From positions 124,001 through 188,000 of the forward strand of contig NZ_JAPDHV010000001.1 of assembly GCF_025971925.1 (NCBI RefSeq): a stretch of 64,000 nt of DNA, given 5' to 3'. Numbering within the stretch: the stretch's first letter is position 1; every line of letters begins with the position of its first letter. The position numbers were made by a program, and so were the translations under genes. Origin of the DNA: Chryseobacterium oryctis (lineage in GTDB: Bacteria; Bacteroidota; Bacteroidia; Flavobacteriales; Weeksellaceae). This document shows, one piece after another, positions 42,904 to 52,758 of the stretch. Under the pieces are notes generated by a model that saw only the letters and a program-made list of their open reading frames with translations, searched no databases and was not told where the DNA came from.

Positions 42904-44976
42904 ATGTCATTACATTTTAATCCGAGAGATATTACTTGGCTTGCCTTTAACGAAAGGGTTTTACAAGAGGCCATGGACGAAAAAGTTCCTTTACATTTAA
43001 GAATCAGATTTTTAGGAATCTTTTCAAACAATTTAGATGAATTTTTCAGAGTACGCGTTGCCGGTCTAAAACGTGCAATGGATTTTAAAGAAAAAGTAAT
43101 TGCAGAATCTTTTTATCAGCCACCCTCAAAGATTCTTCAGAGGATTAATGACGTTGTTATCCGACAGCAGCAAAATTTTGACAAAACCTGGAAAAAAATT
43201 CAGGGAGAGATGGCTGAACACAAAGTTTTCATTAAAACTTCAAAAAATTTAACTTCTAAACAAAAAGAATTTGTCAGAACATATTTTGATGAAGTTGTAG
43301 AATCTAATGTTATTCCCATTCTTCTCCACGAAAACACCCCAATGCCTTATATGAGGGATAAAAGTCTTTATCTTGGAGTTGCTATGAGAAAAAAAGACTG
43401 GCAATATTCTAGTAATTATGCCATTATTGAGATTCCTTCAAGGTTTGTAGGTAGGTTTGTTTTGCTTCCTACAGAAAATCCTGAGGAAAAAAACGTTATG
43501 CTATTGGAAGATGTGATTACATTCAACCTACCTCATATTTTTTCTTATTTCGGATATGATGAGTTCTCTGCCCATGCCTTTAAAGTGACAAAAGATGCAG
43601 AATTAGATTTAGACAACGACATCCGAACCAATTTTGCAGAAAAGATTGAAAAAGGATTAAAGAACCGAAGAAAAGGAAAACCTACTCGTTTTGTTTTTGA
43701 TAAAGATATGGACAAGGCCTTATTAGAATTGCTTATCCGAAAATTAAATCTAACAAAAAAGGATAGTATTATTCCTGGTGGAAAAATTCATAATTTCAAA
43801 CATTTCATGGATTTTCCGGATGTTTTTGAAGACTATGAACGACCAATTGAAAGAACATCTTTCACTCACCCAGCTTTTCAACACGGGGAAAGAGTCACCG
43901 ATGTTATTTTAAAACATGATGTACTTCTAAGCTTTCCTTATCATAAATACAATCCTGTAATTGACCTACTCCGAGAATCAGCACTGGATCCGGATGTAAA
44001 ATCTATTCAGATTACAGCTTATCGTTTAGCGAGTAACTCAAAAATCATCAATGCTTTGATTTATGCAGCAAGAAACGGCAAAGAAGTGACAGTAATGTTG
44101 GAACTTCAGGCAAGATTTGATGAAGAATCGAACCTTAAATGGAAAGAAATGCTGGAACCTGAAGGAATCACTGTTTTGGTAGGAATTCCTAATAAAAAAG
44201 TTCATGCTAAACTTTGTATCATTAAAAAAAGAGCACACAACAAAACCATTCAATATGGTTTTATAAGTACAGGAAACTTTAATGAAAAAACAGCAAGAAT
44301 TTATGGTGATCATTTAGTAATGACCTCGGATCGTGGCATAATGGCAGACATTAATAAAGTTTTCAATATATTAAAGAAGCCGAAAGATGATTATCTTCCT
44401 GTATTGAAAACCTGTAAAAATTTATTAGTTTGCCCACAATTCATGCGTGAAAAGATTGTTCATCATATAGACAAAGAAATTGAAGAGGCCAAAGCAGGAA
44501 GAAAAGCAGAAATGATTATTAAAGCCAATTCTTTAAGTGACAAAGCTTTGATTTTAAAGTTATATGATGCCGCTTCAGCTGGAGTAACGATAAAAATGAT
44601 TGTGAGAGGAATTTACTGCGCTGTTAATCAGAAAAATTTTAAAGAAAAGATTAAAACAATCAGTATTGTAGACGAATATCTTGAACACGCGAGAGTAATG
44701 TATTTTTACAACAAAGGAGCTGAAGATATGTATATCTCTTCTGCAGACTGGATGACAAGAAACCTTGACTATAGAATTGAAGCCGCCGTAAAAATCACAG
44801 ACAAAAATTTAAGAAAAGAACTAAAAGATATTTTAGACATTCAGTTGAGAGACAATGTAAAAGCTCGTATCTTAGACAAAAAATTAAGCAACGAATATAT
44901 CACGAATGACAAGGAAGCATGTCGCTCTCAAATCGAAACCTATAAATATTTAAAAGCCAAAACGAAAAAAGAATGA
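42904..44976 (+). CDS. ppk1: Polyphosphate kinase 1
   Basis: Makes inorganic polyphosphate from ATP. At 690 residues it is the normal PPK1 length. The N-terminal domain starts FNPRDITWLAFNERVLQEA (5-23), with SNNLDEFFRVRV. The phosphorylated catalytic histidine is His434 in NKKVHAKLCII, and the sequence YGFISTGNFNEKTARIYGD follows as in other PPK1s. The C-terminal domain carries IISSADWM-type sequence near residue 615. It is coupled to the exopolyphosphatase gene by a 4-bp overlap, so synthesis and breakdown are co-expressed. Confidence 0.98.
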   Translation: MSLHFNPRDITWLAFNERVLQEAMDEKVPLHLRIRFLGIFSNNLDEFFRVRVAGLKRAMDFKEKVIAESFYQPPSKILQRINDVVIRQQQNFDKTWKKIQGEMAEHKVFIKTSKNLTSKQKEFVRTYFDEVVESNVIPILLHENTPMPYMRDKSLYLGVAMRKKDWQYSSNYAIIEIPSRFVGRFVLLPTENPEEKNVMLLEDVITFNLPHIFSYFGYDEFSAHAFKVTKDAELDLDNDIRTNFAEKIEKGLKNRRKGKPTRFVFDKDMDKALLELLIRKLNLTKKDSIIPGGKIHNFKHFMDFPDVFEDYERPIERTSFTHPAFQHGERVTDVILKHDVLLSFPYHKYNPVIDLLRESALDPDVKSIQITAYRLASNSKIINALIYAARNGKEVTVMLELQARFDEESNLKWKEMLEPEGITVLVGIPNKKVHAKLCIIKKRAHNKTIQYGFISTGNFNEKTARIYGDHLVMTSDRGIMADINKVFNILKKPKDDYLPVLKTCKNLLVCPQFMREKIVHHIDKEIEEAKAGRKAEMIIKANSLSDKALILKLYDAASAGVTIKMIVRGIYCAVNQKNFKEKIKTISIVDEYLEHARVMYFYNKGAEDMYISSADWMTRNLDYRIEAAVKITDKNLRKELKDILDIQLRDNVKARILDKKLSNEYITNDKEACRSQIETYKYLKAKTKKE

Positions 44977-45845
44977 AAATCGCAGCCATAGATATAGGCA
45001 GTAATGCAGCCAGACTTTTAATAAATGAAGTAAAGATTAATAACAAACAACCCGAATTCATCAAACTAAATCTTTTAAGAATACCTCTAAGATTAGGAAT
45101 GGATGTATTTACCTTAGGTAAAATTGGAGAAGAAAGGGAAAAAATGGTTATTGATTCTATGAAAATTTTCAGTGACTTAATGAAAATTTACAAAGTAGAA
45201 CATTACAGAGCCTGTGCTACAAGTGCAATGCGAGATGCAACCAACGGGAAAAGTATTATTGCCAATGTAAAGGAAACTTCAGGCATTAATATTGAAATTA
45301 TTTCCGGAGATGAAGAAGCGGCTTTAGTTTTTGAAAATCATATTGCGGAAGGCTTAGATAAAGAATTTGCTTATTTATATGTTGATGTTGGAGGAGGTTC
45401 AACCGAACTTACATTCTATGAAAATGGCAAAATGAAATATGAAAAATCTTTCAATATAGGAACCATTCGTTTACTAAACAACTTGGTAATTGTCGACAAC
45501 TGGCAGGAAATGAAGGATGAAATCAAAAAAAATATTGTCAGTAAAAAGCCTATTGTAGCTATTGGTTCTGGAGGAAACATCAACAAAGTTTTTTCGATGA
45601 GCAAAACCAAAGACGGAAAACCAATGTCACTTTCTCATCTTAAAAAAGTTCATAAAGAATTGAACGATCTTACCGTTGAAGAAAGGATGACGAAACATAA
45701 TTTAAGAGAAGACAGAGCAGATGTATTGGTTCATGCATTAAAAATATTTAACAATGTAATGTCTTGGGGAGAAATCAACAAAATTTTTGTTCCTAAAATT
45801 TCTGTTGCAGATGGTCTTATTCATAACATTTACAGTAAACTATAG
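44973..45845 (+). CDS. ppx: Ppx/GppA-family exopolyphosphatase
   Basis: A 290-residue single ASKHA-fold enzyme that removes terminal phosphates from polyphosphate or acts on pppGpp. Motifs: IAAIDIGSNAARLLI (3-17), SGDEEAALVFEN, the phosphate-binding YVDVGGGSTELTFY (about 133-146), and VAIGSGGNINKVF. It lacks the extra C-terminal HD-like domain of E. coli Ppx, so it is the short form. The start ATG overlaps the ppk1 stop. A terminator follows 34 bp later. Whether it prefers polyP or pppGpp cannot be told, though pairing with ppk1 suggests polyP. Confidence 0.92.
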   Translation: MKIAAIDIGSNAARLLINEVKINNKQPEFIKLNLLRIPLRLGMDVFTLGKIGEEREKMVIDSMKIFSDLMKIYKVEHYRACATSAMRDATNGKSIIANVKETSGINIEIISGDEEAALVFENHIAEGLDKEFAYLYVDVGGGSTELTFYENGKMKYEKSFNIGTIRLLNNLVIVDNWQEMKDEIKKNIVSKKPIVAIGSGGNINKVFSMSKTKDGKPMSLSHLKKVHKELNDLTVEERMTKHNLREDRADVLVHALKIFNNVMSWGEINKIFVPKISVADGLIHNIYSKL

Positions 45846-45879
45846 GATAAAAAATAATTTTCACATTCAATAAATTAGA

Positions 45880-45907
45880 AAACCAGCTATATTTTATTAG
45901 CTGGTTT
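45880..45907 (+). terminator. Terminator of the ppk1-ppx operon
   Basis: AAACCAGCTA / TAGCTGGTTT arms with an 8-base loop followed by TTTTATTT. Confidence 0.9.
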
Positions 45908-46148
45908 TTTATTTGGAAACAACAAATTCTTTTACTCATAAATTTAAAGTAAAATAAAACCTGAAGCGTCATAAACAATAGTTTACAGGAATAAATAAGA
46001 ATGATTGATATGTAATTATAAGTATAAAAACAGTATAATTTTATTAAATCATCAGTGTTTTATTATTTTAATACCTTATTTTCATATTTTTTAATCCTAA
46101 AAATTATTAACTTTACGAAAACGAGAAAATAATTATAAATCTAGCAAC
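45908..46148. other. AT-rich intergenic stretch before the micropeptide
   Basis: No gene supported. A small TAAAC-AATA-GTTTA hairpin flanked by CCTG/CAGG occurs around 45960-45990. A promoter for the micropeptide may lie near 46100-46130, but no full consensus match is seen. Confidence 0.3.
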
Positions 46149-46289
46149 ATGAGAGAAATGTTAAGACGAATTGTTCTGGTCATTTTTGTATTACTGCTCA
46201 TAACGGTAATCTCAGCATTTTTCTATATGCAAAAACATCCATTAGAAAAATCATCAAACCAGATATACTTCACGCAGCCTAAAAAGTAA
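46149..46289 (+). CDS. Single-span membrane micropeptide
   Basis: A 46-residue ORF: basic start MREMLRRIV, one transmembrane helix of about 20 residues (8-27, very rich in Val, Leu and Ile), and a polar tail ending QIYFTQPKK. Its basic N-terminus would stay inside by the positive-inside rule. It is followed by a hairpin terminator 38 bp later and preceded by a plausible intergenic gap, supporting an independent gene, but it could be chance in AT-rich DNA. No family is recognised. Confidence 0.5.
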   Translation: MREMLRRIVLVIFVLLLITVISAFFYMQKHPLEKSSNQIYFTQPKK

Positions 46290-46327
46290 TTCAAAAAGTT
46301 CTTTGAACAAAAAAAACATTACAAAAA

Positions 46328-46351
46328 AAAGACAAGCTAAAGCCTGTCTTT
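46328..46351. terminator. Hairpin terminator between the micropeptide and the NifU gene
   Basis: AAAGACA / TGTCTTT stem (extended by AGCT/AGCC with a mismatch), A run on the left and T plus A run on the right. Confidence 0.65.
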
Positions 46352-46375
46352 AAAAAATATATGCTGTTATTTTTT

Positions 46376-46624
46376 TTATTCTACGTTTATCACTTTTTCA
46401 ATCTCCGGAGCATGTTGTTTTATGGTATTTTCCACACCTAATTTCAATGTAGAAAAGTTTAGTGAACATCCGGAACAATTTCCTAAAAGTTTTACATAAA
46501 CCACATTACCCTTCACATCAATAAGCTCAATATCACCGCCGTCTTTATTCAAAAACGGCCTGATGCTTTCAAGAGCTTCCATTACTCTTGTTACTGTATC
46601 TTCGTGTGTTATATTTGTCTCCAT
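46376..46624 (-). CDS. NifU C-terminal domain Fe-S protein
   Basis: An 82-residue NifU-type scaffold or carrier for Fe-S clusters. The CxxC that binds the cluster is Cys50/Cys53 in LGNCSGCSLN, with the usual 'IRPFLNKDGGDIELIDV' before it. The gene lies 41 bp downstream of an Mrp/ApbC-type carrier on the same strand, which is a classic pairing for Fe-S cluster delivery. Confidence 0.93.
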   Translation of the reverse strand: METNITHEDTVTRVMEALESIRPFLNKDGGDIELIDVKGNVVYVKLLGNCSGCSLNFSTLKLGVENTIKQHAPEIEKVINVE

Positions 46625-46665
46625 ATTTTTTCAGTTCAATTCGGTTTTTTCAAAATTTGAAAAAA

Positions 46666-47772
46666 TTATTTTGCTTTTGGCGAACAACCTGCCATTGTTG
46701 TAATTTTCACCGCTTCAGTCGGAGGAAGGTTTTTATTTCTTTCCACAAGACTTTCTATCATTTTACGGGCAGTTTCAGTATAAATTTCAGCTATTTTAGA
46801 ATTTTCCTGCAAGGCTGCCGGTCTTCCAACATCTCCCGCTTCTCTTATACTCTGAATTAAAGGAATTTCACCCAACACAGGAATTCCTAAATCTTCTGCC
46901 AAATATTGCGCTCCTTGGTTTCCAAAGATATAATATTTATTCTCAGGTAATTCTTCTGGTGTAAAATACGCCATATTTTCGATTAATCCAAGAACCGGAA
47001 TATTAATACTTTCCATCTGGAACATCGCAATACCTTTTCTAACGTCTGCCAAAGCAACATGTTGAGGAGTACTTACAATCACCGCTCCTGTTACAGGAAC
47101 TTCCTGAATAATTGATAAGTGAATATCACCTGTTCCCGGAGGTAAATCTATTAATAAAAAGTCTAATTCTCCCCAAGCTGCATCTCTAATCATTTGATTC
47201 AACGCTTTTGAAGCCATCGGACCTCTCCAAACCACCGCCTGATTGGCTCCTGAGAAATATCCTATTGAAAGCATTTTTACTCCATAATTCTCAATAGGTC
47301 TCATCAAATTTTTCCCATCAACTTCTACCGAGATTGGTTTTTGTCCTTCAGTATCAAACATCGTAGGAACGGACGGGCCATAAATATCTGCGTCTAATAA
47401 ACCAACCTTAAAGCCCATTTTTGCCAATGTAACTGCCATATTTGCAGCAACAGTAGATTTACCAACACCTCCCTTTCCGGAAGCAATGGCAATAATATTT
47501 TGAATTCCGGGAATTTGTTTTCCTTTAATCTGACTTTGCTGAATTTCACTAGGTTCCGGAGAAACTATTTTTAATTTTAGATGAACTTCTTCTCCAAACT
47601 CACTAATAAAAGCCTGCTTCATAGCAGCTTCCAGCTTTTTTTTCTCGTGCATCGCCGGTGAATGTGCCGTCATATCGATATACACGTCATTACCCATGAT
47701 TTGAAGATTATTCACCAAATCATCAACTTCTATCTCTTTAAGGAAACCTTGTACCTTTTCTTTCGTCAACAT
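46666..47772 (-). CDS. apbC: Mrp/NBP35-type Fe-S carrier ATPase
   Basis: A 368-residue P-loop ATPase that binds and transfers Fe-S clusters. A DUF59/MIP18-like N-terminal domain (about 1-85) precedes the deviant Walker A IASGKGGVGKSTVAANMAVTLA (97-118), LLDADIYGPSVP, FLLIDLPPGTGDIHLS, and an 'APEELPENKYYIFG'-like region later. A -7 box lies 20 bp upstream. Co-directional with the NifU gene, it forms a Fe-S delivery unit. Confidence 0.94.
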   Translation of the reverse strand: MLTKEKVQGFLKEIEVDDLVNNLQIMGNDVYIDMTAHSPAMHEKKKLEAAMKQAFISEFGEEVHLKLKIVSPEPSEIQQSQIKGKQIPGIQNIIAIASGKGGVGKSTVAANMAVTLAKMGFKVGLLDADIYGPSVPTMFDTEGQKPISVEVDGKNLMRPIENYGVKMLSIGYFSGANQAVVWRGPMASKALNQMIRDAAWGELDFLLIDLPPGTGDIHLSIIQEVPVTGAVIVSTPQHVALADVRKGIAMFQMESINIPVLGLIENMAYFTPEELPENKYYIFGNQGAQYLAEDLGIPVLGEIPLIQSIREAGDVGRPAALQENSKIAEIYTETARKMIESLVERNKNLPPTEAVKITTMAGCSPKAK

Positions 47773-47791
47773 AAACTAAATAAATTGTTTA

Positions 47792-47799
47792 CAAATTTA
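47792..47799 (-). promoter_or_regulatory. -7 promoter box for the mrp-nifU unit
   Basis: Minus-strand TAAATTTG matching TAnnTTTG, 20 bp before the mrp ATG. Confidence 0.5.
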
Positions 47800-47900
47800 C
47801 GCAATTTTTAGCTATTTAGAATAAGTAAACTCAATGATAGATATTTTCTTTTGTGAAATAAAATATTGTAGTATTTTAGGTGGAATTTTACCAACCATCA

Positions 47901-50705
47901 ATGAAAAACAAAATATTTACAATTCTTTTAGGAATTATTTCACTCAACTTATTTGCGCAGAATTATTCACAATACGTGAATCCGTTCATCGGGACAGGAG
48001 GACACGGACATACATTTCCAGGAGCAACCGTACCTTTCGGAATGGTACAACTTTCACCGGATACAAGAATCGACGGAAGTTGGGATGGTTGCAGCGGCTA
48101 TCATTATTCAGATTCTGTAATTTATGGTTTTTCTCACACCCACCTCAACGGAACAGGAGTTTCTGATTATGGAGACATCATGTTGATGCCAACAATGGGA
48201 GAACCTAATTTGGATAACAAAGATTATTCATCAAAATTTTCTCATAAAAACGAAAAAGCATCTGCTGGATTTTATTCAGTAAAACTAGATAAACACAATA
48301 TTGATGTTCAATTAACCACAACAAAAAGAGTTGGTTATCATGAATACACTTTCAATAAAGCAGGAAACGCCAATATTATTTTGGATTTAAATCATAGAGA
48401 TAAACTTCTGGAAGGCGAAGTAAAAATTATAGATAATAAAACTATTGAAGTTTTTCGAAGAAGTGAAGCTTGGGCAACCAATCAATACGTTTATGCGAGA
48501 ATTGAGTTTTCAAAACCTTTGAAAATTTCAAAAAAAGAAGTAAATGGGAAACAAGAAAGTAATTTTTTTACAGGCACAAAATTGGCTTTAGCTTTTTCCA
48601 CACAAGTAAAAAAAGGTGAAAAAATTAGTGTAAAAGTTGCTATTTCACCGACTGGCTATGAAGGAGCAGCAAAAAATATGTTAGCCGAAGGAAAATCTAA
48701 TGATTTTAACGAAATTCAAAAACAAGCCGTTGCAGATTGGAATAAAGAACTATCAAAAATTGAAGTAAAATCTGACGATAAAGATAAACTGACTATTTTC
48801 TATACGGCTTTATACCATGTCTTTACCCAACCTAACATTTACATGGATGTTGACAGGAAATACAGAGGAAGAGATAATAAAATTTATACAGCTGCAGATT
48901 TTGATTATTATACAGTTTTCTCACTTTGGGATACTTTCAGAGCAGCTCATCCTTTAATGACTTTAATTGATAAGAAAAGAACCGCAGACTTCATCAATAC
49001 TTTCATTAAACAATACGAACAAGGCGGAAAACTTCCCGTTTGGGAACTTGCAGCCAACGAAACCGAATGCATGATTGGATATCATGCTGTTTCTGTAATT
49101 GCGGATGCCATGGCGAAAGGAATCACAGGATTTGATTATGAAAAAGCATTTCAGGCTTCCAAAAACTCTGCGATGTTGGATATTTTTGGCTTAAATGCTT
49201 ATAAACACAATAACTATATCAGTATTGATGATGAACACGAAAGCGTTTCTAAAACCTTAGAATATGCCTATGACGATTGGTGCATTGCTCAAATGGCAAA
49301 AATTTTGGGCAAAAAAGAGGATTATCAATACTTTATGAAGCGTTCTCAAAACTGGAAAAACCTTTACAATCCTAAAAACGGTTTTATGCAACCCAGAAAA
49401 AACGGAAATTGGCTACAACCATTTGACCCGAGAGAAGTTAATAACAATTATACAGAAGGAAATTCGTGGCATTACTCTTACTCAGTTCAGCAAGATATTC
49501 CAGGATTGATTTCCGCTCATGGAGGAAAGGAAAAATTTGAACAATTTATTGATGCTATTTTTGCTGCACCCGACAAAACTACAGGAAGAGAACAAGTAGA
49601 TATCACAGGATTGATGGGACAATACGCTCAAGGAAACGAACCAAGTCATCATATTGCCTATTTGTACAATTATGTTGATAAACCTGAGAAAACGGATGCT
49701 AAAATCAAATATATTCTTGATAATTTCTACAAAAACACTCCTGATGGATTGATTGGAAATGAAGATTGCGGACAAATGAGCGCATGGTATATTCTAAGCT
49801 CAATGGGAGTTTATTCTGTAACCCCCGGATTACCGGAATGGCAAACAACAACTCCATATTTTGATGAAATTAAAATTCATTTAGAAGACGGAACAACAAA
49901 AATCATCACAAAAAATACACCTAAAACAGAATTAAAAAAACTAGGTTTTGAAAATACTAAATCATTCAAAGATTTCAAATATGATGAATTAACAGCTGCT
50001 CCTGTAATCGCTGCGGATAGAATTTTTGATTTTTCGACTAAAGTTGAAATTACACCATTACACCCTTCCGATAAAATTTATTACATGACATTGGATGAAA
50101 GCGATGCCAACAAAAGAAAGACTTTCAAACCATATAAAGAACCATTTACCATAACAAAAACAACAACCGTATCAGCTTATGCCGAAAGAAATGGTGAAAA
50201 AAGCTCTTTTGTAACTGCGAACTTCAACAGAAGACCCAATCATTGGGATATTACAATCAATTCAAAGGCAACTCCACAATATTTTGCAACAGGAAAATTG
50301 GCATTAATTGACGGAATCTACGGAGATGTAAACTGGAGAAAAGGTGAATGGCATGGTTATCAAGGTCAGGATTTGGAAGCTATTATTGATTTTCAATCTC
50401 CTCAGCAAATTACCCACCTTTCCTCAACTTATCTTCAAGACAGCAGAGCATGGATTTTAATGCCTAAAAAAGTAGAATATTATGCTTCCATGAATGGTAA
50501 AGATTATATACTTTTAAAATCTATCGACAATACAATAGAGCCTAAAGACGAAGTTGTTCAGATTAAAGATTTTTCTACAGAAATCCTTCCAACAGAAGCT
50601 CGTTACATTAAGGTAAAAGCCTATTATTTTGGAAAACTTCCGGAATGGCATCAAGGTGCAGGTGGAGAAGCCTATATCTTTGTTGATGAAATTTCTGTAA
50701 AATAA
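47901..50705 (+). CDS. GH92 alpha-mannosidase
   Basis: A 934-residue glycoside hydrolase of family 92, exo-acting alpha-mannosidases. I choose the ATG at 47901, giving a signal peptide (ending FAQ) after which the family N-terminus YVNPFIGTGGHGHTFPGA begins. GH92 blocks are clear: NGTGVSDYGDIMLMP, LWDTFRAAHPL, ELAANETECMIGYHA, EGNSWHYS and NEDCGQMSAWYILSSMG. After the catalytic region come a chitobiase-like C-terminal beta domain (about 690-770) and a discoidin-like CBM (about 790-934). It is not in a SusCD locus. It likely trims mannose from glycoproteins or glycans in the periplasm. A TTG-N18-TATTTTAG promoter candidate lies at about 47851-47879. Confidence 0.94.
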   Translation: MKNKIFTILLGIISLNLFAQNYSQYVNPFIGTGGHGHTFPGATVPFGMVQLSPDTRIDGSWDGCSGYHYSDSVIYGFSHTHLNGTGVSDYGDIMLMPTMGEPNLDNKDYSSKFSHKNEKASAGFYSVKLDKHNIDVQLTTTKRVGYHEYTFNKAGNANIILDLNHRDKLLEGEVKIIDNKTIEVFRRSEAWATNQYVYARIEFSKPLKISKKEVNGKQESNFFTGTKLALAFSTQVKKGEKISVKVAISPTGYEGAAKNMLAEGKSNDFNEIQKQAVADWNKELSKIEVKSDDKDKLTIFYTALYHVFTQPNIYMDVDRKYRGRDNKIYTAADFDYYTVFSLWDTFRAAHPLMTLIDKKRTADFINTFIKQYEQGGKLPVWELAANETECMIGYHAVSVIADAMAKGITGFDYEKAFQASKNSAMLDIFGLNAYKHNNYISIDDEHESVSKTLEYAYDDWCIAQMAKILGKKEDYQYFMKRSQNWKNLYNPKNGFMQPRKNGNWLQPFDPREVNNNYTEGNSWHYSYSVQQDIPGLISAHGGKEKFEQFIDAIFAAPDKTTGREQVDITGLMGQYAQGNEPSHHIAYLYNYVDKPEKTDAKIKYILDNFYKNTPDGLIGNEDCGQMSAWYILSSMGVYSVTPGLPEWQTTTPYFDEIKIHLEDGTTKIITKNTPKTELKKLGFENTKSFKDFKYDELTAAPVIAADRIFDFSTKVEITPLHPSDKIYYMTLDESDANKRKTFKPYKEPFTITKTTTVSAYAERNGEKSSFVTANFNRRPNHWDITINSKATPQYFATGKLALIDGIYGDVNWRKGEWHGYQGQDLEAIIDFQSPQQITHLSSTYLQDSRAWILMPKKVEYYASMNGKDYILLKSIDNTIEPKDEVVQIKDFSTEILPTEARYIKVKAYYFGKLPEWHQGAGGEAYIFVDEISVK

Positions 50706-50711
50706 TTCCAA

Positions 50712-50750
50712 AAAAACACCCCGATTTCTAATCGAAATCGGGGTGTTTTT
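50712..50750. terminator. Strong bidirectional terminator
   Basis: Sixteen-bp arms AAAAACACCCCGATTT / AAATCGGGGTGTTTTT around a 7-base loop. Confidence 0.92.
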
Positions 50751-50755
50751 ATACT

Positions 50756-51469
50756 TTAATTCATCCTTTCAGACCAATTCAGTTGTTCAGGAAGTTCTAA
50801 ATCTGAAAACTCAATATGAATAACTCTTCTTCTTTTTCCGTTTGTTGTTCTGTTGGAACCGTGAAGAATTAAAGGTTTCATAATCATTATTCCGCCTTTT
50901 TCTACATTGCAGATTTCTTCTTTCTCAATTTTCCAATCAATTGTTTCAGGTCTGTAAATTCCTTTAGAATGAGATTTTGGAATCACTTTTAATGCTCCGT
51001 TATTTTCATCTGTATCATCTAAATGAATTCGAATGGTAAAAATATTTTCAAGGATATTTAATGGCGGCTGAACCGCAAATTGATTCTGCTTTGTTGTCCA
51101 AGGTCCAAAATTTGGCAACTCAATCTTCTTATCAACAGAAATTGTTAAATCTTGATGATAAGCGACATACCAATTCGATTTTTCTGGTTTATCAAAATAA
51201 ATACTTTTTACTACAAAATATTTATCCCCGAAAATTTCCCCGATAATCTTTTTGATATTTTCATTAAAAATCAAATCTTTGACTTCAGGAATTTCTTTTA
51301 AAAACTGTCTTATTGCAAAAAGGTCTTCCGATTTCCTAAAAGTATCTTTTGAAGTATCAATATTCTGAATTGCCTCACTTATTTTTTCAATTTCTTTAAC
51401 TGAAAAAACATCATTAATAATAGTGAATCCTTCTTCAAGAATCGAATCTTTATGATTTTGCAAGTTCAT
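50756..51469 (-). CDS. Phytanoyl-CoA dioxygenase (PhyH)-family oxygenase
   Basis: A 237-residue non-heme iron(II)/2-oxoglutarate oxygenase. The iron-binding residues are visible: His105 and Asp107 in VAYHQDLTI, and the distal His203 in LILHGSNRTT, followed by Arg residues around 213-215 for the 2-oxoglutarate carboxylate. The family includes hydroxylases of fatty acyl-CoA, amino acids and ectoine; the substrate here cannot be inferred. It lies 11 bp downstream of the symporter stop on the same strand, so the two may form an operon. Confidence 0.88.
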   Translation of the reverse strand: MNLQNHKDSILEEGFTIINDVFSVKEIEKISEAIQNIDTSKDTFRKSEDLFAIRQFLKEIPEVKDLIFNENIKKIIGEIFGDKYFVVKSIYFDKPEKSNWYVAYHQDLTISVDKKIELPNFGPWTTKQNQFAVQPPLNILENIFTIRIHLDDTDENNGALKVIPKSHSKGIYRPETIDWKIEKEEICNVEKGGIMIMKPLILHGSNRTTNGKRRRVIHIEFSDLELPEQLNWSERMN

Positions 51470-51480
51470 TCAAAATTTAC

Positions 51481-52731
51481 TTAAAGTTCACCTCCGTGGT
51501 CGCTCAATTCACCTTCCCATTTAGAAACGGCAGAAGTTGCCAATGCATTTCCTAACACGTTTGTCATACTTCTTCCCATATCACAAAAGTGGTCAATTGG
51601 TAAAATCAACGCAATTCCTTCAGGCGGAATCCCAAACATAGAACAAGTTGCCACGATGATTACCAACGAAGCTCTAGGAACACCTGCAATACCTTTTGAA
51701 GTTAACATTAAAACTAAAAGCATTGTAATTTGTTGACCTATTGACATTTCTATACCGTAAATCTGAGCAATGAAAATGGATGCAAACGTCATGTACATCA
51801 TACTTCCGTCTAAATTGAAAGAATATCCTAAAGGTAAAATGAATGATACTACTCTATTATTACACCCGAATCTTTCTAATTCTTCTACCAGTTTCGGAAA
51901 AACAGCCTCAGAACTTGTTGTTGAAAATGCAATCAATAAAGGTGCTTTTATTCTTTTTAACAAATCAAACAGTCTGTTTCCTAAAATAAGATACCCAACC
52001 AACAATAATACCAGCCAAAGTATTCCTAACGCAAAGAAAAAGTCTCTCAGATAAACAGCATATACCTTAAATATTTCAAAACCATTGGTTGCCACAACAG
52101 CAGCAATAGCTCCCAAAACTCCAAGAGGAGCAAACCACATAATATAACCTACCATTTTAAGAATAGCATGAGCTATAATATCAAATAATTTGACAACCGG
52201 CTGAGCATATTCTTCTCCCAAATTAGCCAAAGCAACCCCAAACATAATTGAAAAGACCACAATTTGTAATACTTCGTTGGTAGCAAAAGCTTCAAATAAA
52301 CTTTTAGGAATCACATGCTTTACAAAATCTTCCAAAGAAAAACCTTTGCTGCTTTTCAATAATTCATCCGCAGAAGCTGCATCCTGAATAGGAAGTTTGG
52401 TAACGTGTCCCGGTTCCAGCCAGTTTACCAGCACCAAACCAATAAAAAGTGAAATTAAGGAAGCTGAAATAAACCACAACATAGCTTTTGTTCCAACTCT
52501 ACCAATCATTTTGATATCACTCATTTTTGCAATTCCCACAACCAATGTCGTAAAAACTAGCGGCGCAATAATCATCTGCACTAATCTGATAAATATTGTT
52601 CCTAAAAGTTTTATATTTTTAGAAAAAGGCTCAGCGCTTTCAGGATACTGAGTATGCACCAATCCTCCAATTCCTACTCCCACTACAAGTGCTACAATAA
52701 TTGCTATAAATAGTTTGTTTTGTCCCTTCAT
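51481..52731 (-). CDS. Dicarboxylate/amino acid:cation symporter (DAACS family)
   Basis: A 416-residue symporter of the GltP/DctA family for glutamate, aspartate or dicarboxylates with H+ or Na+. It shows IAPLVFTTLVVGIAKM, LLIAFSTTSSEAVFPKLVEEL (the serine-rich hairpin loop), GYSFNLDGSMMYMTFASIFIAQ (the NxxGT-like substrate and cation site) and SKGIAGVPRASLVIIVAT near the end. A -7 box lies 20 bp before the start. The ion and substrate cannot be told apart by sequence. Confidence 0.94.
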   Translation of the reverse strand: MKGQNKLFIAIIVALVVGVGIGGLVHTQYPESAEPFSKNIKLLGTIFIRLVQMIIAPLVFTTLVVGIAKMSDIKMIGRVGTKAMLWFISASLISLFIGLVLVNWLEPGHVTKLPIQDAASADELLKSSKGFSLEDFVKHVIPKSLFEAFATNEVLQIVVFSIMFGVALANLGEEYAQPVVKLFDIIAHAILKMVGYIMWFAPLGVLGAIAAVVATNGFEIFKVYAVYLRDFFFALGILWLVLLLVGYLILGNRLFDLLKRIKAPLLIAFSTTSSEAVFPKLVEELERFGCNNRVVSFILPLGYSFNLDGSMMYMTFASIFIAQIYGIEMSIGQQITMLLVLMLTSKGIAGVPRASLVIIVATCSMFGIPPEGIALILPIDHFCDMGRSMTNVLGNALATSAVSKWEGELSDHGGEL

Positions 52732-52750
52732 ATAAATAATTCAAGTTTCG

Positions 52751-52758
52751 CAAATATA
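52751..52758 (-). promoter_or_regulatory. -7 promoter box for the symporter
   Basis: Minus-strand TATATTTG, matching TAnnTTTG, 20 bp before the ATG. Confidence 0.5.

Noticed and set aside
47834-48166. 110-residue ORF at the start of the GH92 gene
   Set aside because: It is another frame of the GH92 gene, which has clear homology, and has no own features.
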